Assembly (NCBI GenBank): GCA_951812585.1
Contig: OX638318.1
Location: 24,819 to 88,818, forward strand
Source: Rhodothermales bacterium
Lineage (GTDB): Bacteria; Bacteroidota; Rhodothermia; Rhodothermales; Bin80
Direction of reading: 5' to 3'
Length of the DNA stretch: 64,000 nt
Shown: piece after piece, positions 46,004 through 55,388 of the stretch
Layout: each line of letters starts with the position of its first letter
Numbering within the stretch: the stretch's first letter is position 1
The notes under the pieces: generated by a model
Database searches by the model: none
Told to the model about the DNA's origin: nothing
The model's input: the letters and a program-made list of their open reading frames with translations, nothing else
Program-made: the position numbers and the translations under genes

Positions 46004-47148
46004 GGGAGAGCCATCCCCAGCCGTCTGGCGTACTCCTGGAAGGCGCCTCCACGCAGCCCTGTCAGGTCATAGGCTTCCTTAAACCCGATGCGGCCCTCCA
46101 TCGCTGCGCACAGCACCTGCGTCGCAAACAGCTTGCCAATACGCGTATTCTGATTGTTGTAGAAATTTCCGCCGCCCGACATCGTGCCCCCCGTGCGTTC
46201 TTGTTTGACGTAGCGCTCGTAGAAATCAACGAACGTGCTGCGGTCAACGAAATTCATGTCGAGAGCTCGGCGGGCGGCGACCACGGGGCTCACCTTGAAC
46301 ATCCGAGCGAGCTTCTCGAAGGGGCTCGCCACCTGCCTGACTTCCCTCCAGCACGCTCTGAGCTCCCGTGCTGGCAGGAGGAGCTCCGCCGCCGCCCGGT
46401 TGCACCAGCTCTCCACATCCGACCCACCGGGGAGTAGGGCTTTGAAGCCCGAAAGCCCCTCAGTGCCAAGCCAGATGTGTGCCAGTTCGTGAGCAAGCGT
46501 GAACATCTGCGCCGACTTCGCATCCGCACCATTCACGAAGATCAGCGGCGCGTAGGGATCGAGGAGCGCGAAGCCGCGAAACTCCTTTACGCTCAGCCGG
46601 TGATGGGTATTGTTCCCCACCACACCGTTGATCACCGCCATCACACCGAGCTGCGTGATCGCACGATGCAACGCACTCACGGCGTCCTGCCAAGTACGGA
46701 CTCCCGCGGCCCATCTATCTTCGAGGCCGAGCACCCGTCGCATCTCGCGACCCACAGCGTCCGGCTCATCAGCCAGACGAGCACTCGCCACGAAGGCCAA
46801 TGGCTCTACCTCTTTTTCGACGAGGGACTCGCGCAGCCACATCTGCCGACGCTGCATCGTGTACAGCGTGTCAAGCAGGTCGGGGCTCGGCCTAGCTTCC
46901 ACAGTACCCGCCACGGTACGATAGTCAGGTACCGGAAGGCGTTCCTCGGGGGGCTCGGGGAGAAACAGGTAACCGAACGGCGTATGCGTACGTCTGGCCA
47001 GCTCCTCCAGCTGCTTCAGCGTTGGCTGTCTCTCGCGTCGGACCCAAGCCGCAAGCTGTGGCATGTACTCCGCAAAGTGCGCCACATCATAGCCGGCACG
47101 TTCGCAGGCCCAACGAAGCATCTCGGGCTGCACCGGGACCCGGGTCAT
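46000..47148 (-). CDS. XRE HTH plus ImmA/IrrE metallopeptidase, antitoxin-type partner of DUF4411
   Basis: The 382 residues start MTRVPVQPEMLRWACERAGYD. The N-terminal 70 residues form an XRE-like helix-turn-helix (EYMPQLAAWVRRERQPTLKQLEELARRT, split over the recognition helix). The ImmA/IrrE zinc-peptidase domain follows, with the HEXXH motif HELAHIW near residue 218 and EELLLPARELR-like residues in the C-terminal part. This fused protein is commonly found directly upstream of DUF4411, and the pair is a likely toxin-antitoxin module. Here the upstream gene is intact and the toxin-like gene is truncated. Codon use and GC are similar to the neighbours. Confidence 0.85.
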   Translation of the reverse strand: MTRVPVQPEMLRWACERAGYDVAHFAEYMPQLAAWVRRERQPTLKQLEELARRTHTPFGYLFLPEPPEERLPVPDYRTVAGTVEARPSPDLLDTLYTMQRRQMWLRESLVEKEVEPLAFVASARLADEPDAVGREMRRVLGLEDRWAAGVRTWQDAVSALHRAITQLGVMAVINGVVGNNTHHRLSVKEFRGFALLDPYAPLIFVNGADAKSAQMFTLAHELAHIWLGTEGLSGFKALLPGGSDVESWCNRAAAELLLPARELRACWREVRQVASPFEKLARMFKVSPVVAARRALDMNFVDRSTFVDFYERYVKQERTGGTMSGGGNFYNNQNTRIGKLFATQVLCAAMEGRIGFKEAYDLTGLRGGAFQEYARRLGMALP

Positions 47149-47280
47149 ACCCTTGTCCTCGCGACATTAGCCCGGCTGGGCCGAACGTGGGGCGCGCCGC
47201 AGCCGGTATGTGTCAACGTTTTTATCATCTGATTAGACATGGACGATTCGCCCTTTCCTGATCAACCGTTTGCCCAATGG
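47149..47280. other. Upstream region of the ImmA/IrrE gene, beside the IS remnant
   Basis: These 132 bases lie between the start of the ImmA/IrrE gene and the transposase fragment. No gene is seen. They should contain the promoter of the TA-like unit. No clear operator repeat was found. Confidence 0.4.
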
Positions 47281-47630
47281 TTAACCCTGCCAGTAGTACG
47301 CTCCAGAACGCTTCCCTGACGCTCCATCCAGATTGTTGCGGCCCGAATGGAGAACCAGCTGGTCTCTTCGGACGTTTTGACGCGCGCATGTGGCCAGGGC
47401 GAGATCCTTGGCCAGCGCAAAAGATTCAAACGAGGCAAGCGTCCATCCCACCACGTAGCGGCTGAAGACATCCCAGCACGTAGCGCTTGAAGTGCAGGCC
47501 CTTGACCGGACCCCGGAGCGTGGTGATGTCCCACGTCCAAGCTCGTTCGGAGCTTGGACCAACAACTCCGGCTTCGTGTACGGAGGATATACGCGCTGAT
47601 TCCTGCGCTCGCGTATCTCCCTGTTTTCAC
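47281..47630 (-). mobile_element. Frameshifted remnant of an IS3-type OrfB transposase
   Basis: Reading the - strand, the pieces REIRERRNQRVYPPY, KPELLVQAPNEL, WTWDITTLRGPVKG and DVFSRYVVGWTLA appear in order but in different frames. They match the rve integrase core of IS3-family OrfB. The intact element at 60 kb has the parallel pieces ERRAQRSHPNHPKPE and WSWDITRLLGP, plus a DIYSRYATGW strand. At least two frameshifts and missing ends make this a dead fragment. It lies in the 508-base gap between recA and the ImmA/IrrE gene. No terminal repeats or duplicated target were identified. Confidence 0.75.
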
Positions 47631-47656
47631 TAACCCTGGCGATTTATTTATCTGGG

Positions 47657-48724
47657 CTAGAAGTCCGATGCACTGACGTTCGCGGTGCCATTCTGGCCAA
47701 CGCCCGCATCCGCCGGCCCTACCAGGCCCAGCGCAGTGCGAACCCCGCGCTTGATCTCATCGTGGTTGTCCTTGTTGCTGTCGAGCCACTTCTTGGCGGC
47801 TTCTCTGCCTTGGCCGATGCGCATGTCGCCGTAGCTGTACCACGAACCACGCTTCTGCAGAATATCATACTGGACCGCCAAGTCTACAAGCTCGCCAAGC
47901 GCAGACACGCCCTCCCCGTACACGATGTCGAACTCGGCCTGCCTGAATGGAGGCGCTACCTTGTTCTTCACTACGCGAACCCGAGTCTTGTTGCCTACGA
48001 TATCGGTACCCTCCTTCAGCGCTCCGATGCGGCGAATGTCCAGCCGCACCGAACTGTAGAACTTGAGCGCCCGCCCACCTGGCGTGGTTTCCGGGTTGCC
48101 GAACATCACGCCGATCTTCTCCCGCAGCTGGTTGATGAAGATCAGCACGGTGTTCGAGCGACTGATGACGCCCGTCAGCTTGCGGAGCGCCTGACTCATA
48201 AGGCGCGCCTGCAAGCCCACATGACTGTCGCCCATTTCGCCTTCGATCTCTGCGCGCGGCACCAGCGCCGCTACCGAGTCTACAACGATGATGTCCAGCG
48301 CCCCGCTGCGTATAAGCATCTCGCAAATGCTCAGCGCCTGCTCACCGGTGTCCGGCTGCGACATCAAGAGCGACTCAATGTCTACGCCCAGCTGCTCGGC
48401 ATAAATCGGATCGAACGCGTGCTCTGCATCAATGTACGCGCCCACGCCGCCAAGCTTCTGCGCCTCGGCCAGGCAGTGCGTTGCCAGCGTGGTCTTGCCC
48501 GAAGACTCCGGGCCAAAGATCTCGATGACGCGCCCCCGCGGCAGCCCACCTGCACCTAAGGCCGCATCCAAGGCCAACGACCCTGTGGGGATGGCTTCAA
48601 CGCGAATGGGCGGCGCATCGCCCATGCGCATGATGGATCCCTTGCCGTGCTGCTTGTGGATCTGCTGCATGGCCAGATCGAGCGCCCGCTGGCGGGCTCC
48701 TTTGTTTGTTTTCATGGCTTTCAC
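47657..48724 (-). CDS. recA: RecA recombinase
   Basis: This is the central strand-exchange protein of homologous recombination and the SOS co-protease. It has 355 residues, the normal length. Motifs are Walker [10 protein letters not shown] (residues 71-79), [10 protein letters not shown], the Walker [23 protein letters not shown] region, loop L2 ([20 protein letters not shown]) and [11 protein letters not shown]. The start is [15 protein letters not shown], and MKTNKG three codons on (48715) is an alternative. It is the last gene of the pgsA-pyrE-cinA-recA unit. The cinA-recA neighbourhood is widely conserved in bacteria. An IS remnant follows at once. Confidence 0.97.
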   Translation of the reverse strand: MKAMKTNKGARQRALDLAMQQIHKQHGKGSIMRMGDAPPIRVEAIPTGSLALDAALGAGGLPRGRVIEIFGPESSGKTTLATHCLAEAQKLGGVGAYIDAEHAFDPIYAEQLGVDIESLLMSQPDTGEQALSICEMLIRSGALDIIVVDSVAALVPRAEIEGEMGDSHVGLQARLMSQALRKLTGVISRSNTVLIFINQLREKIGVMFGNPETTPGGRALKFYSSVRLDIRRIGALKEGTDIVGNKTRVRVVKNKVAPPFRQAEFDIVYGEGVSALGELVDLAVQYDILQKRGSWYSYGDMRIGQGREAAKKWLDSNKDNHDEIKRGVRTALGLVGPADAGVGQNGTANVSASDF

Positions 48725-48741
48725 CGTGTTTGCTTTGGAAA

Positions 48742-49068
48742 TTACGTAGTACCGTTGGAAGCTTCCGTGTCACGTGCACCTCGTTGGACCCGGACTGGGC
48801 TCGTGCGTTGCACGCTGCGGGCGTCAAAGTGCACAAGCCTTGCACTGCAACCCAGATTGAAAGCGTTTTCAAGGCTGAACCGGGGTTTACCGTGCACCAA
48901 ATGCGCTCGATGGAACGGGAATGCCTTGAAAATCCACCCATTGGCGGTAGAACGTACCTTAATGGTGGCCTCTAGCCCCCGCACGGCTTCTTCGGCTGGG
49001 AACATCCCACCTGAATCCTTCGGGCTGGCACCCGTGCGACTGCTGATATGTGTTGCTCGCTGTGCCAT
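48742..49068 (-). CDS. Small basic protein between cinA and recA, weakly supported
   Basis: An ATG at 49068 is preceded by an unusually strong Shine-Dalgarno (aaggag, 8 bases upstream). It opens a 108-residue frame rich in R, S and H ([20 protein letters not shown] onward). Most genes in this window have no such ribosome site. The frame has no recognised domain, and the downstream half (after [11 protein letters not shown]) is less convincing. It could be a real small gene in the cinA-recA operon, a leader peptide that affects recA translation, or an accidental frame. The stop lies 17 bases before recA. Confidence 0.35.
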   Translation of the reverse strand: MAQRATHISSRTGASPKDSGGMFPAEEAVRGLEATIKVRSTANGWIFKAFPFHRAHLVHGKPRFSLENAFNLGCSARLVHFDARSVQRTSPVRVQRGARDTEASNGTT

Positions 49069-49085
49069 GTTTAGCTCCTTGCCTA
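49060..49085 (-). promoter_or_regulatory. Strong ribosome binding site of the small cinA-recA orf
   Basis: Read on the - strand, ttaggcaaggagctaaac precedes the ATG at 49068. The aaggag block is 8 bases from the start and matches the 16S rRNA 3' end well. Ribosome sites of this strength are rare in the window, so it points to active translation of the short frame. Confidence 0.5.
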
Positions 49086-49129
49086 ATTGGCTGCTACTCT
49101 TAATACGCGCCGCTACTGACAGCGTAGTG

Positions 49130-50443
49130 TCAGTCCGATGGACTGTGCACAAAGTTTGTTTGCATTTCTGTTGCGGAAGAACGGGCCGTGCTCCGCGGGC
49201 TGCTGCCTGGAGTGATCATAGGCATGCCACGCAGCTTGCGCCGCACCACATCCAGCGCAAGCACCGCGCTAGCAGCCTTGTTGTAGGTCCGATGCCGACC
49301 CAGCCGGAACTGTCTGGCTTCGGAGCCGCTGTGGTCGCAGTATCCGATCCACACTGTGCCTACGGGCTTTTCCATGGTACCCCCGCCCGGCCCGGCGATT
49401 CCCGTCACTGAAAGTCCGACATCGGCACAGAGTGCCTGGCGCACGCCCTGAGCCATCTCCTCCGCGACCGTCTCACTGACCGCACCGTGCCGCGCCAGGC
49501 TCGTGGACTGAACGCCGAGCACACGGCGCTTAACTTCGTTGGCATAGGCAACTACGCCGCCGCGCACATAGTCTGAAGCGCCGGCTACATTCGTCAGCAG
49601 GTCTAGGACGCGCCCGCCCGTACAGCTTTCGGCTACCGCTATCGTAAGGCCGCGCGCCCGAAGGTTTTTCCCAAGCGCTGCTTCGAGGGTGTCGTCGTCG
49701 ACCCCGTAGATGGCCTCGCCCATGCGCGAACGGATCTCCGCTTCCAGCACCATAAGGTCCGGCTTTGCATGCGCACCAGTGGTCGTCAGGCGCAGCCGGA
49801 CCTGGCCGGGCCGCGGCAGAAATGCGATCCTGTGGCTCCCCGTAAGGTCTGCGAGCGTGGTAGCCAGCACCGTTTCCGGCACGCCGGCAGTGCAAAGCGT
49901 GCGGTGCACAGCACCGTGGCCCGTATGCCGCCGTACGATCCGGGCCGCAATCGAATCCGCAAAGGTGGCCTGCATCTCAGCGGGTACGCCCGGCACGACG
50001 ACCATCAGGCCATCCTGCGCATCTTCAAAGAGTAACCCGGGTGCTGACCCCGCCGGATTATGAAGCGGCTCAAATCCCCGTGGAATAAGGGCCAGACGCG
50101 AGTAGCCCTCTGGCATGGGTCGGCCCCTGCGCACGAATTCCTCCTCGAACTTCTTCATCAGCGCGGGTACCAGAGCCAGATCTCGGCCAAAGTACTGGGC
50201 GACGGCTTCGCGCGTGCGATCATCCGGCGTCGGGCCAAGCCCGCCGGTAATGATCATCAGGTCGCTTTCGGGCCACTCCTGCGCCAGCGCAGCTATGATG
50301 GCCTGCTCCTCGTCTCCTACGGTCGCCACCTTGCGCACCCGAACGCCCAAGGAAAACAGTCGCTCAGAGAGCCAAGCAGCATTGGTGTCAACGACCTGCC
50401 CGATCAAGAGCTCGTCCCCTATGGTGAGGATCGTTGCATTCAT
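49130..50443 (-). CDS. cinA: CinA, competence/damage-inducible protein with nicotinamide-nucleotide amidase domain
   Basis: This 437-residue two-domain protein carries an N-terminal molybdopterin-binding-like domain (MNATILTIGDELLIGQVVDTN, then MIITGGLGPTPDDRTREA and VVVPGVPAEM). The C-terminal CinA domain has the amidase signature ESCTGGRVLDLL and GIAGPGGGTMEKPVGTVWIG. The latter removes the amide of NMN in NAD recycling, and the role of the first domain is less clear. Members of this length are typical. The start overlaps the pyrE stop by 4 bases. It lies in the pgsA-pyrE-cinA-recA order. About 60 bases at the 3' end precede the start of the small orf. Confidence 0.95.
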   Translation of the reverse strand: MNATILTIGDELLIGQVVDTNAAWLSERLFSLGVRVRKVATVGDEEQAIIAALAQEWPESDLMIITGGLGPTPDDRTREAVAQYFGRDLALVPALMKKFEEEFVRRGRPMPEGYSRLALIPRGFEPLHNPAGSAPGLLFEDAQDGLMVVVPGVPAEMQATFADSIAARIVRRHTGHGAVHRTLCTAGVPETVLATTLADLTGSHRIAFLPRPGQVRLRLTTTGAHAKPDLMVLEAEIRSRMGEAIYGVDDDTLEAALGKNLRARGLTIAVAESCTGGRVLDLLTNVAGASDYVRGGVVAYANEVKRRVLGVQSTSLARHGAVSETVAEEMAQGVRQALCADVGLSVTGIAGPGGGTMEKPVGTVWIGYCDHSGSEARQFRLGRHRTYNKAASAVLALDVVRRKLRGMPMITPGSSPRSTARSSATEMQTNFVHSPSD

Positions 50444-51105
50444 ACACCCGTGCCTGCCTGCTGAGTGCTCCAGGCCAAGGGCTCGCGCTGGAACTGCCGA
50501 AGAACCGCGAGCTCACTTGCGTCCAAAAGCGACTGCACCTGAGCTACATGCAACAGCGTGTCAAGGTTGCACAAGGCGACCAGCGGCGCGCCCGCAGCCG
50601 CAAACTGCTCTCTGACTCCAGGCCGATCATACGTGAAAATGCACATTACGGCTTCCGGCACCACGCCTGTCGCCGCATGGACGGCCTCCACCGCACGCAG
50701 TGAGGAGCGACCGGAGGTAACAAGGTCCTCGAGTATGATCGTCCGCTGACCTGTGCGCAGCTGCCCCTCGATTTGGTTTAGGCGTCCGTGTGCCTTGGCT
50801 TTAGGTCGTACATAGGCCATGGGCAGGTGCAGACGATGCGCCACCCACGCCGCATGCGGAATCCCCGCCGTGGCCACTGCCGCGATGGCATCAAGATTCG
50901 GATCCAACGCTCGAATCTTCAGCACAAAAGCGTCCGTGATGAGCTCCCTGACATCGGGATACGACAGGGCAAGGCGGTTGTCACAGTACATGGGACTGCG
51001 CATACCCGAGGCGTACGTAAAGGGCGCCTCAGACGAAACGATCACAGCCTCAATGCGAAGCAGCGCCCTCGCTATCTGATGACTGAGGGGGGTGGCTTCC
51101 ATCAT
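50440..51105 (-). CDS. pyrE: Orotate phosphoribosyltransferase
   Basis: The 221-residue enzyme converts orotate and PRPP to orotidine monophosphate, the fifth step of de novo pyrimidine synthesis. Motifs include YASGMRSPMYCDNR, AVATAGIPHAAWVAHRL, YVRPKAKAHG and the PRPP-binding IILEDLVTSGRSS. It is in an operon between pgsA (4-base overlap) and cinA (4-base overlap). The next enzyme, pyrF, is 38 kb away. The N-terminal 20 residues (MMEATPLSHQIARALL) are typical. Confidence 0.96.
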   Translation of the reverse strand: MMEATPLSHQIARALLRIEAVIVSSEAPFTYASGMRSPMYCDNRLALSYPDVRELITDAFVLKIRALDPNLDAIAAVATAGIPHAAWVAHRLHLPMAYVRPKAKAHGRLNQIEGQLRTGQRTIILEDLVTSGRSSLRAVEAVHAATGVVPEAVMCIFTYDRPGVREQFAAAGAPLVALCNLDTLLHVAQVQSLLDASELAVLRQFQREPLAWSTQQAGTGV

Positions 51106-51686
51106 GTACTGGAGGCGGTGACGAACTCGGACTTAACAAAGTACCACAACCCGGTTGCTACCGTTACGGCAACGATCACGACCAGCGCGATCAGGGGCAC
51201 TGGGCCCTCCAGGATGTCGTGCGCTGCCACAGCACCTGCACCCTCGGTGTGACGCATCGTGAGCAGTACCATTAGACCCATCAGAAAAGCAATCTGCAGC
51301 GTTGTCTTGGTCTTGGCCATAAAAAGCGTTTTGATCGAGCGTCCTTGCGCTTCTGCGCGGACACGGACCAGGGTGACAGCAAAATCTCGCGCCGCGATGA
51401 GCGCGACAGCCCACCACGGAATGAGCACGGGATGCAACGCTGCCAGCGCTACAAAGGTACCCAGCACCAGAACCTTGTCCGCCACCGGATCAAGGAATCT
51501 GCCCAAACGCGAACGCGCCTTGAACTGGCGCGCGAGCTTCCCGTCCAAGTAGTCTGAAACCGCCCCTACCGCGAAGAGCGCCAAGGCCGTACCCTGGCCG
51601 AGCAGCGTTTCCTGCAGCAGGAACAGTATCAGCACGGGCGTCACCAGTATGCGTACAACGGTGAGCGCGTTCGGTATACCCTTCAC
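51102..51686 (-). CDS. pgsA: CDP-diacylglycerol-glycerol-3-phosphate 3-phosphatidyltransferase
   Basis: This membrane enzyme makes phosphatidylglycerol phosphate for anionic phospholipids. The 194-residue protein has the CDP-alcohol phosphatidyltransferase motif as SDYLDGKLARQ then GRFLDPVADK, giving the DxxDGxxAR...GxxxDxxxD pattern in residues about 43-70. Several hydrophobic segments follow. It is the first gene of the - strand operon, divergent from dnaK across about 220 bases, and overlaps pyrE by 4 bases. Confidence 0.93.
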   Translation of the reverse strand: MKGIPNALTVVRILVTPVLILFLLQETLLGQGTALALFAVGAVSDYLDGKLARQFKARSRLGRFLDPVADKVLVLGTFVALAALHPVLIPWWAVALIAARDFAVTLVRVRAEAQGRSIKTLFMAKTKTTLQIAFLMGLMVLLTMRHTEGAGAVAAHDILEGPVPLIALVVIVAVTVATGLWYFVKSEFVTASST

Positions 51687-51908
51687 GGCAGTGTCACAGA
51701 ATGCATAACCACGACGAAGTTACGACAGCATGCGACAGTATTGGCAGGGTATTCTGCCGCGCTTGGCATGCAACTGACAGCGGCAAGGTTCTTGTAAGTT
51801 CCCGTGCCTGTAATCGCCGTGCCGGGCTGCTGATACGCCGGACAAGCCTTTGGGTATCCGGCGGCGTTGTGCACGAAAACAATCACGTAAAGACATAAGA
51901 GACACACG

Positions 51909-53792
51909 ATGGGCAAGATCATAGGCATCGACCTCGGGACCACCAACTCGGTAGTCGCCCTGATGGAGGGTGGAGAGCCCAAGGTGATAGAGAATTCGGA
52001 AGGCTCACGCACGACGCCTTCCATCGTCGCCTTTAAGGCTGATGACGAGCGGCTGGCAGGCGGACCGGCAAAGCGACAGGCCGTCACCAACCCGCAGAAC
52101 ACCATCTTTTCTATCAAGCGCTTCATGGGCCGCAAGTTTGCGGAGGTATCGAGCGAACTCAAGACCGTACCCTACAAGGTGGAAAGCAGCCAAGGCGGAC
52201 TGGCGCGGGTACGCATCAAGGACCGCCTGTACACCCCGCAAGAAATATCGGCGATGATACTGCAGAAGCTGAAGGCGGCCGCCGAGGAGTATCTGGGCGA
52301 AAAGGTCACACAAGCCGTCATCACCGTGCCCGCGTACTTCAACGATGCGCAGCGGAAGGCGACCAAGGAGGCCGGCAAGATTGCGGGACTCGAGGTCCGG
52401 CGAATCATCAACGAGCCTACAGCGGCAGCGTTGGCGTTCGGGATGGGCAAACAGGATGAGGATCAGATTATCGCGGTGTATGATCTGGGCGGCGGCACCT
52501 ACGATATATCCATACTGGAGCTGGGCGGAGGCGTTTTTGAGGTCAAGTCCACCAACGGAGACACGCACCTGGGCGGAGACGACTTTGATCAGGTGCTTAT
52601 TGACTACATCGCGGATTCATTCAAGAGCGAACAAGGGGTGGACATTCGGAAGGACCCCATGGCGCTACAGCGCCTGAAGGAGGCCGCTGAAAGAGCCAAG
52701 ATTGAGCTTTCGAGCGCTACGCAGACCACAGTTAACCTGCCGTTCATCACACTGACCCAAGAGGGCCCGAAGCACCTGTCGATGAATATCACGCGGGCGC
52801 GCTTTGAGCAACTTGTCGGCCACCTGGTCGATCGTACCATAGGACCGATGCGCCAGGCACTGGAAGATGCCAAGCTTTCTCCCGGCCAGATCGATGAGGT
52901 GCTGCTCGTAGGAGGTTCAACCCGGGTGCCGCTGGTGCAGCAGAAGGTTGAGGAGTTCTTTGGCAAGGCACCGAACCGGTCCGTGAACCCGGACGAGGTT
53001 GTCGCCCTTGGCGCTGCGGTTCAGGGCGGTGTGCTGGCACAGGATATCACGGATGTACTGCTCCTGGATGTAACACCCTTGGATCTGGGCATCGAGACGT
53101 TGGGGGGCGTCATGACCGTGCTGATCGAAGCCAACACCACGATTCCCGCCAAGAAGCAGGAAATCTTTTCGACGGCGGCGGACAATCAGACCTCTGTGGA
53201 GATTCTGGTGCTTCAGGGCAACCGCAAGATGGCGGCGCACAACAAGACTCTTGGCAAGTTTCACCTTCAGGGCATTGCACCTGCACCACGCGGGTTGCCG
53301 CAGATTGAGGTAGCCTTCGACATTGACGCCGATGGCATTTTAAATGTGTCCGCCAAGGACAAGGCTACCGGACAGCACCAGTCCATCCGCATCGAGGCGG
53401 GCAGCGGGCTATCGGATTCCGAGATTGAGCGAATGCGGCGCGAAGCCAAGGAGAATGAGACCGAGGACCAGAAGCTGCGCGACCAGGCGGTCCAGCTCAA
53501 TCAGGCAGACTCCATCATCTACGCGGCAGAGAAGATGGTCGAGGAGAGTGGTGACAAGTTGTCTGACGACACGAAGGGCGCCGTGGAGCGCGCCGTGCAG
53601 GAGCTGCGGTCTGCCCATCAGGCAAAGGACTTTGCGAGGATGGAGGCGGCCATGGAAGCCACAAACAACGCCATGCAGGCAGCAGGGACTGAGCTCTACA
53701 GCAAGCAGGAGGGCAGCGATCCGTCGAGCCCGCACACAAGTACAGACGATTCGGGCTTCAGCGATGTAGAGTATCAGGAGGCGGACGACTAG
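51909..53792 (+). CDS. dnaK: Chaperone DnaK (Hsp70)
   Basis: The 627-residue Hsp70 assists folding of nascent and damaged proteins with ATP. The nucleotide-binding domain has [29 protein letters not shown] and [11 protein letters not shown]. The substrate-binding domain follows, from about residue 395 ([17 protein letters not shown]). The C-terminal disordered tail is short ([15 protein letters not shown]), with an acidic end instead of the EEVD of eukaryotes. grpE and dnaJ are not in the window. No CIRCE element was found in the 222-base upstream region shared with pgsA, so control may use a sigma-32-like or other system. Confidence 0.98.
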   Translation: MGKIIGIDLGTTNSVVALMEGGEPKVIENSEGSRTTPSIVAFKADDERLAGGPAKRQAVTNPQNTIFSIKRFMGRKFAEVSSELKTVPYKVESSQGGLARVRIKDRLYTPQEISAMILQKLKAAAEEYLGEKVTQAVITVPAYFNDAQRKATKEAGKIAGLEVRRIINEPTAAALAFGMGKQDEDQIIAVYDLGGGTYDISILELGGGVFEVKSTNGDTHLGGDDFDQVLIDYIADSFKSEQGVDIRKDPMALQRLKEAAERAKIELSSATQTTVNLPFITLTQEGPKHLSMNITRARFEQLVGHLVDRTIGPMRQALEDAKLSPGQIDEVLLVGGSTRVPLVQQKVEEFFGKAPNRSVNPDEVVALGAAVQGGVLAQDITDVLLLDVTPLDLGIETLGGVMTVLIEANTTIPAKKQEIFSTAADNQTSVEILVLQGNRKMAAHNKTLGKFHLQGIAPAPRGLPQIEVAFDIDADGILNVSAKDKATGQHQSIRIEAGSGLSDSEIERMRREAKENETEDQKLRDQAVQLNQADSIIYAAEKMVEESGDKLSDDTKGAVERAVQELRSAHQAKDFARMEAAMEATNNAMQAAGTELYSKQEGSDPSSPHTSTDDSGFSDVEYQEADD

Positions 53793-54262
53793 GGGCAGCG
53801 GTCACACGCGGCAAGTCGCATCTGGGCACGCAAGCGCGATGCCTCCATGCCGCCACGCTTTGGCGGGACTTAAGACCGATGACCTCGCGCATGAAGTAGG
53901 CACATGAAATAGACCTGCGCGCTCTGTCCCGGCTCGGACTATAACACGCAGGTTAGGACCGGATGGGCGCCGATGGCACGCGCCGGTCCGATGCCTTGCC
54001 AGGGCCCTTCCTGCTCCCTAATGTCCGCTGGCTGGCACTGAGCACGCATGTTTGTGCATTCAGCCTCTCCATTCCGCTCTGATGCGGCCGCCGCCTTTTC
54101 AGCAGACAGCCATGGCGCCCTGTGCGTTGCGCGATGGAGGAAACCGTTAGCGCACGCGCACGGCCGTGCTTTGGCACCATCCATTGCCGATTGGTGCACC
54201 GCGCTGCAAAGACCACGCGTCTTTCAAAAGCTACGGCGCGGTAATGGCTGCAAATGATGGGC
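53793..54262. other. Non-coding region after dnaK
   Basis: About 470 bases between the ends of dnaK (+) and tatD-like (-). A short GC hairpin, ccgcca / tggcgg (53850-53855 and 53861-53866, loop cgctt), may end dnaK transcription. The small open frames here have no motif. Nothing else is recognised. Confidence 0.45.
53850..53866 (+). terminator. Weak candidate terminator hairpin after dnaK
   Basis: A 6-base stem (ccgcca / tggcgg) with a 5-base loop lies 58 bases past the dnaK stop. There is no T-run, so it is a weak candidate. Confidence 0.3.
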
Positions 54263-55042
54263 TTATACCCTGAACAGCGCTTCGGCATTTGCCGTAGTCG
54301 CGCGCATCACCTCGCCTAGGGGCAGCGCCTTGAGGGCGGCAAGCTTCTCAGCGACGAGCCGCACATAAGCAGGCTCGTTGCGGCGTCCACGGTGCGGCGT
54401 GGGTGCCATAAAGGGCGCATCCGTCTCCAGCACGATCCGCTCAAGCGGCAAGGACAGCGCGATAGTGTCTACGCCTGCATTCTTGAACGTAAGCGCGCCG
54501 CCAAGGCCCAGGCTGAAGCCTAGCTCCATCGCGGCCTCGGCTACCCAGGCCGGTCCGGTGAAGCAGTGAAAGACGCCGCGCATGGCATCGGTGCGCTCCT
54601 CCGTAAGAATCCGTACCAGGTCACGGTGCACTTCGTCTCGCTTGGGCTTGTCCCGCAGGTGAAGCACAAGAGGCAGATCAGCCTCTAAGGCCAATCGCAC
54701 ATGGCGACGCAAAAAATCCTGCTGCGTGACGTCGAACGAGCGGTCCCAATAGTAGTCAAGCCCCGTTTCGCCGACGGCGACCACGCGCGGATCGGCGCAG
54801 AAATCCACCACGGCGCGCCAATCTTTGTCGGTGGCATCCTTCGTTTCGGTGGGATGGAGCGCCGCCATGGCGTACAGGCCTTCGTGCATGTCGCAGAGGT
54901 CCAAGGCTTGGTGTATCGACGGCACGTCTATGGCCGGCAGGAGCACCTTGGTTACGCCGGCGGCATGCGCACGCGCGATAACCGCCTCAAGGTCCGGTGC
55001 CAGGCGACGATGGTAAACGTGGGCATGCGTGTCAACAAGCAT
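54263..55042 (-). CDS. TatD-family DNase/deaminase-like metal hydrolase
   Basis: The 259-residue protein has an amidohydrolase-like TIM barrel. Metal ligands are seen in DTHAHVYH (residues 4-11), VGETGLDYYWD (catalytic Glu), LVLHLRDK, FHCFTG and LETDAPFMAP. This is the TatD/YcfH group of metal-dependent nucleases, which act on DNA and in nucleic-acid repair or turnover. Start MLVDTHAHVY is normal. The gene stands alone between two non-coding stretches. Confidence 0.93.
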   Translation of the reverse strand: MLVDTHAHVYHRRLAPDLEAVIARAHAAGVTKVLLPAIDVPSIHQALDLCDMHEGLYAMAALHPTETKDATDKDWRAVVDFCADPRVVAVGETGLDYYWDRSFDVTQQDFLRRHVRLALEADLPLVLHLRDKPKRDEVHRDLVRILTEERTDAMRGVFHCFTGPAWVAEAAMELGFSLGLGGALTFKNAGVDTIALSLPLERIVLETDAPFMAPTPHRGRRNEPAYVRLVAEKLAALKALPLGEVMRATTANAEALFRV

Positions 55043-55388
55043 ATGGCATACTCCGCAGCGGCACGCGTGATCTGCCGCAACGCTCGTTTATGCGGATGCC
55101 TCCAAGATACTGCAGCAGCGCGTGCGGCGGGCTCGCACAAGCAGTCGACACAAGGCACATCGCACACGGAAGCTGCCACGCGTGGACTCGAGACGCATTG
55201 AAACCTGCCACCCGCTTTGCAGCGATTCCATGATTGCAATGATCCCATGAAGGGATCATGGGTATAAGTGGGTGCTGGGCATCGCCATAAACCCTCCATA
55301 CGGAGCACAGCAATAACTTCGAAGTGACCCAAGAGTTGAGCCTGGCTTCAAATACTTGCCGGAGCGTGTTCCGATGGCCTTGAGACAT
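55043..55388. promoter_or_regulatory. Upstream region of the third TonB receptor with alternative hairpins
   Basis: Between tatD (-) and the TonB receptor (+) are two overlapping inverted repeats. One is atgatccc / gggatcat (55239-55246, 55252-55259, loop atgaa). The other is cccatga / tcatggg (55244-55250, 55256-55262, loop aggga). They share bases, so the two hairpins cannot form together, and they could also be a palindromic operator. The rest of the region shows nothing else. Confidence 0.45.

Noticed and set aside
51687..51908. CIRCE or HrcA operator ahead of dnaK
   Set aside because: No TTAGCACTC-like inverted repeat was found in the 222-base upstream region.
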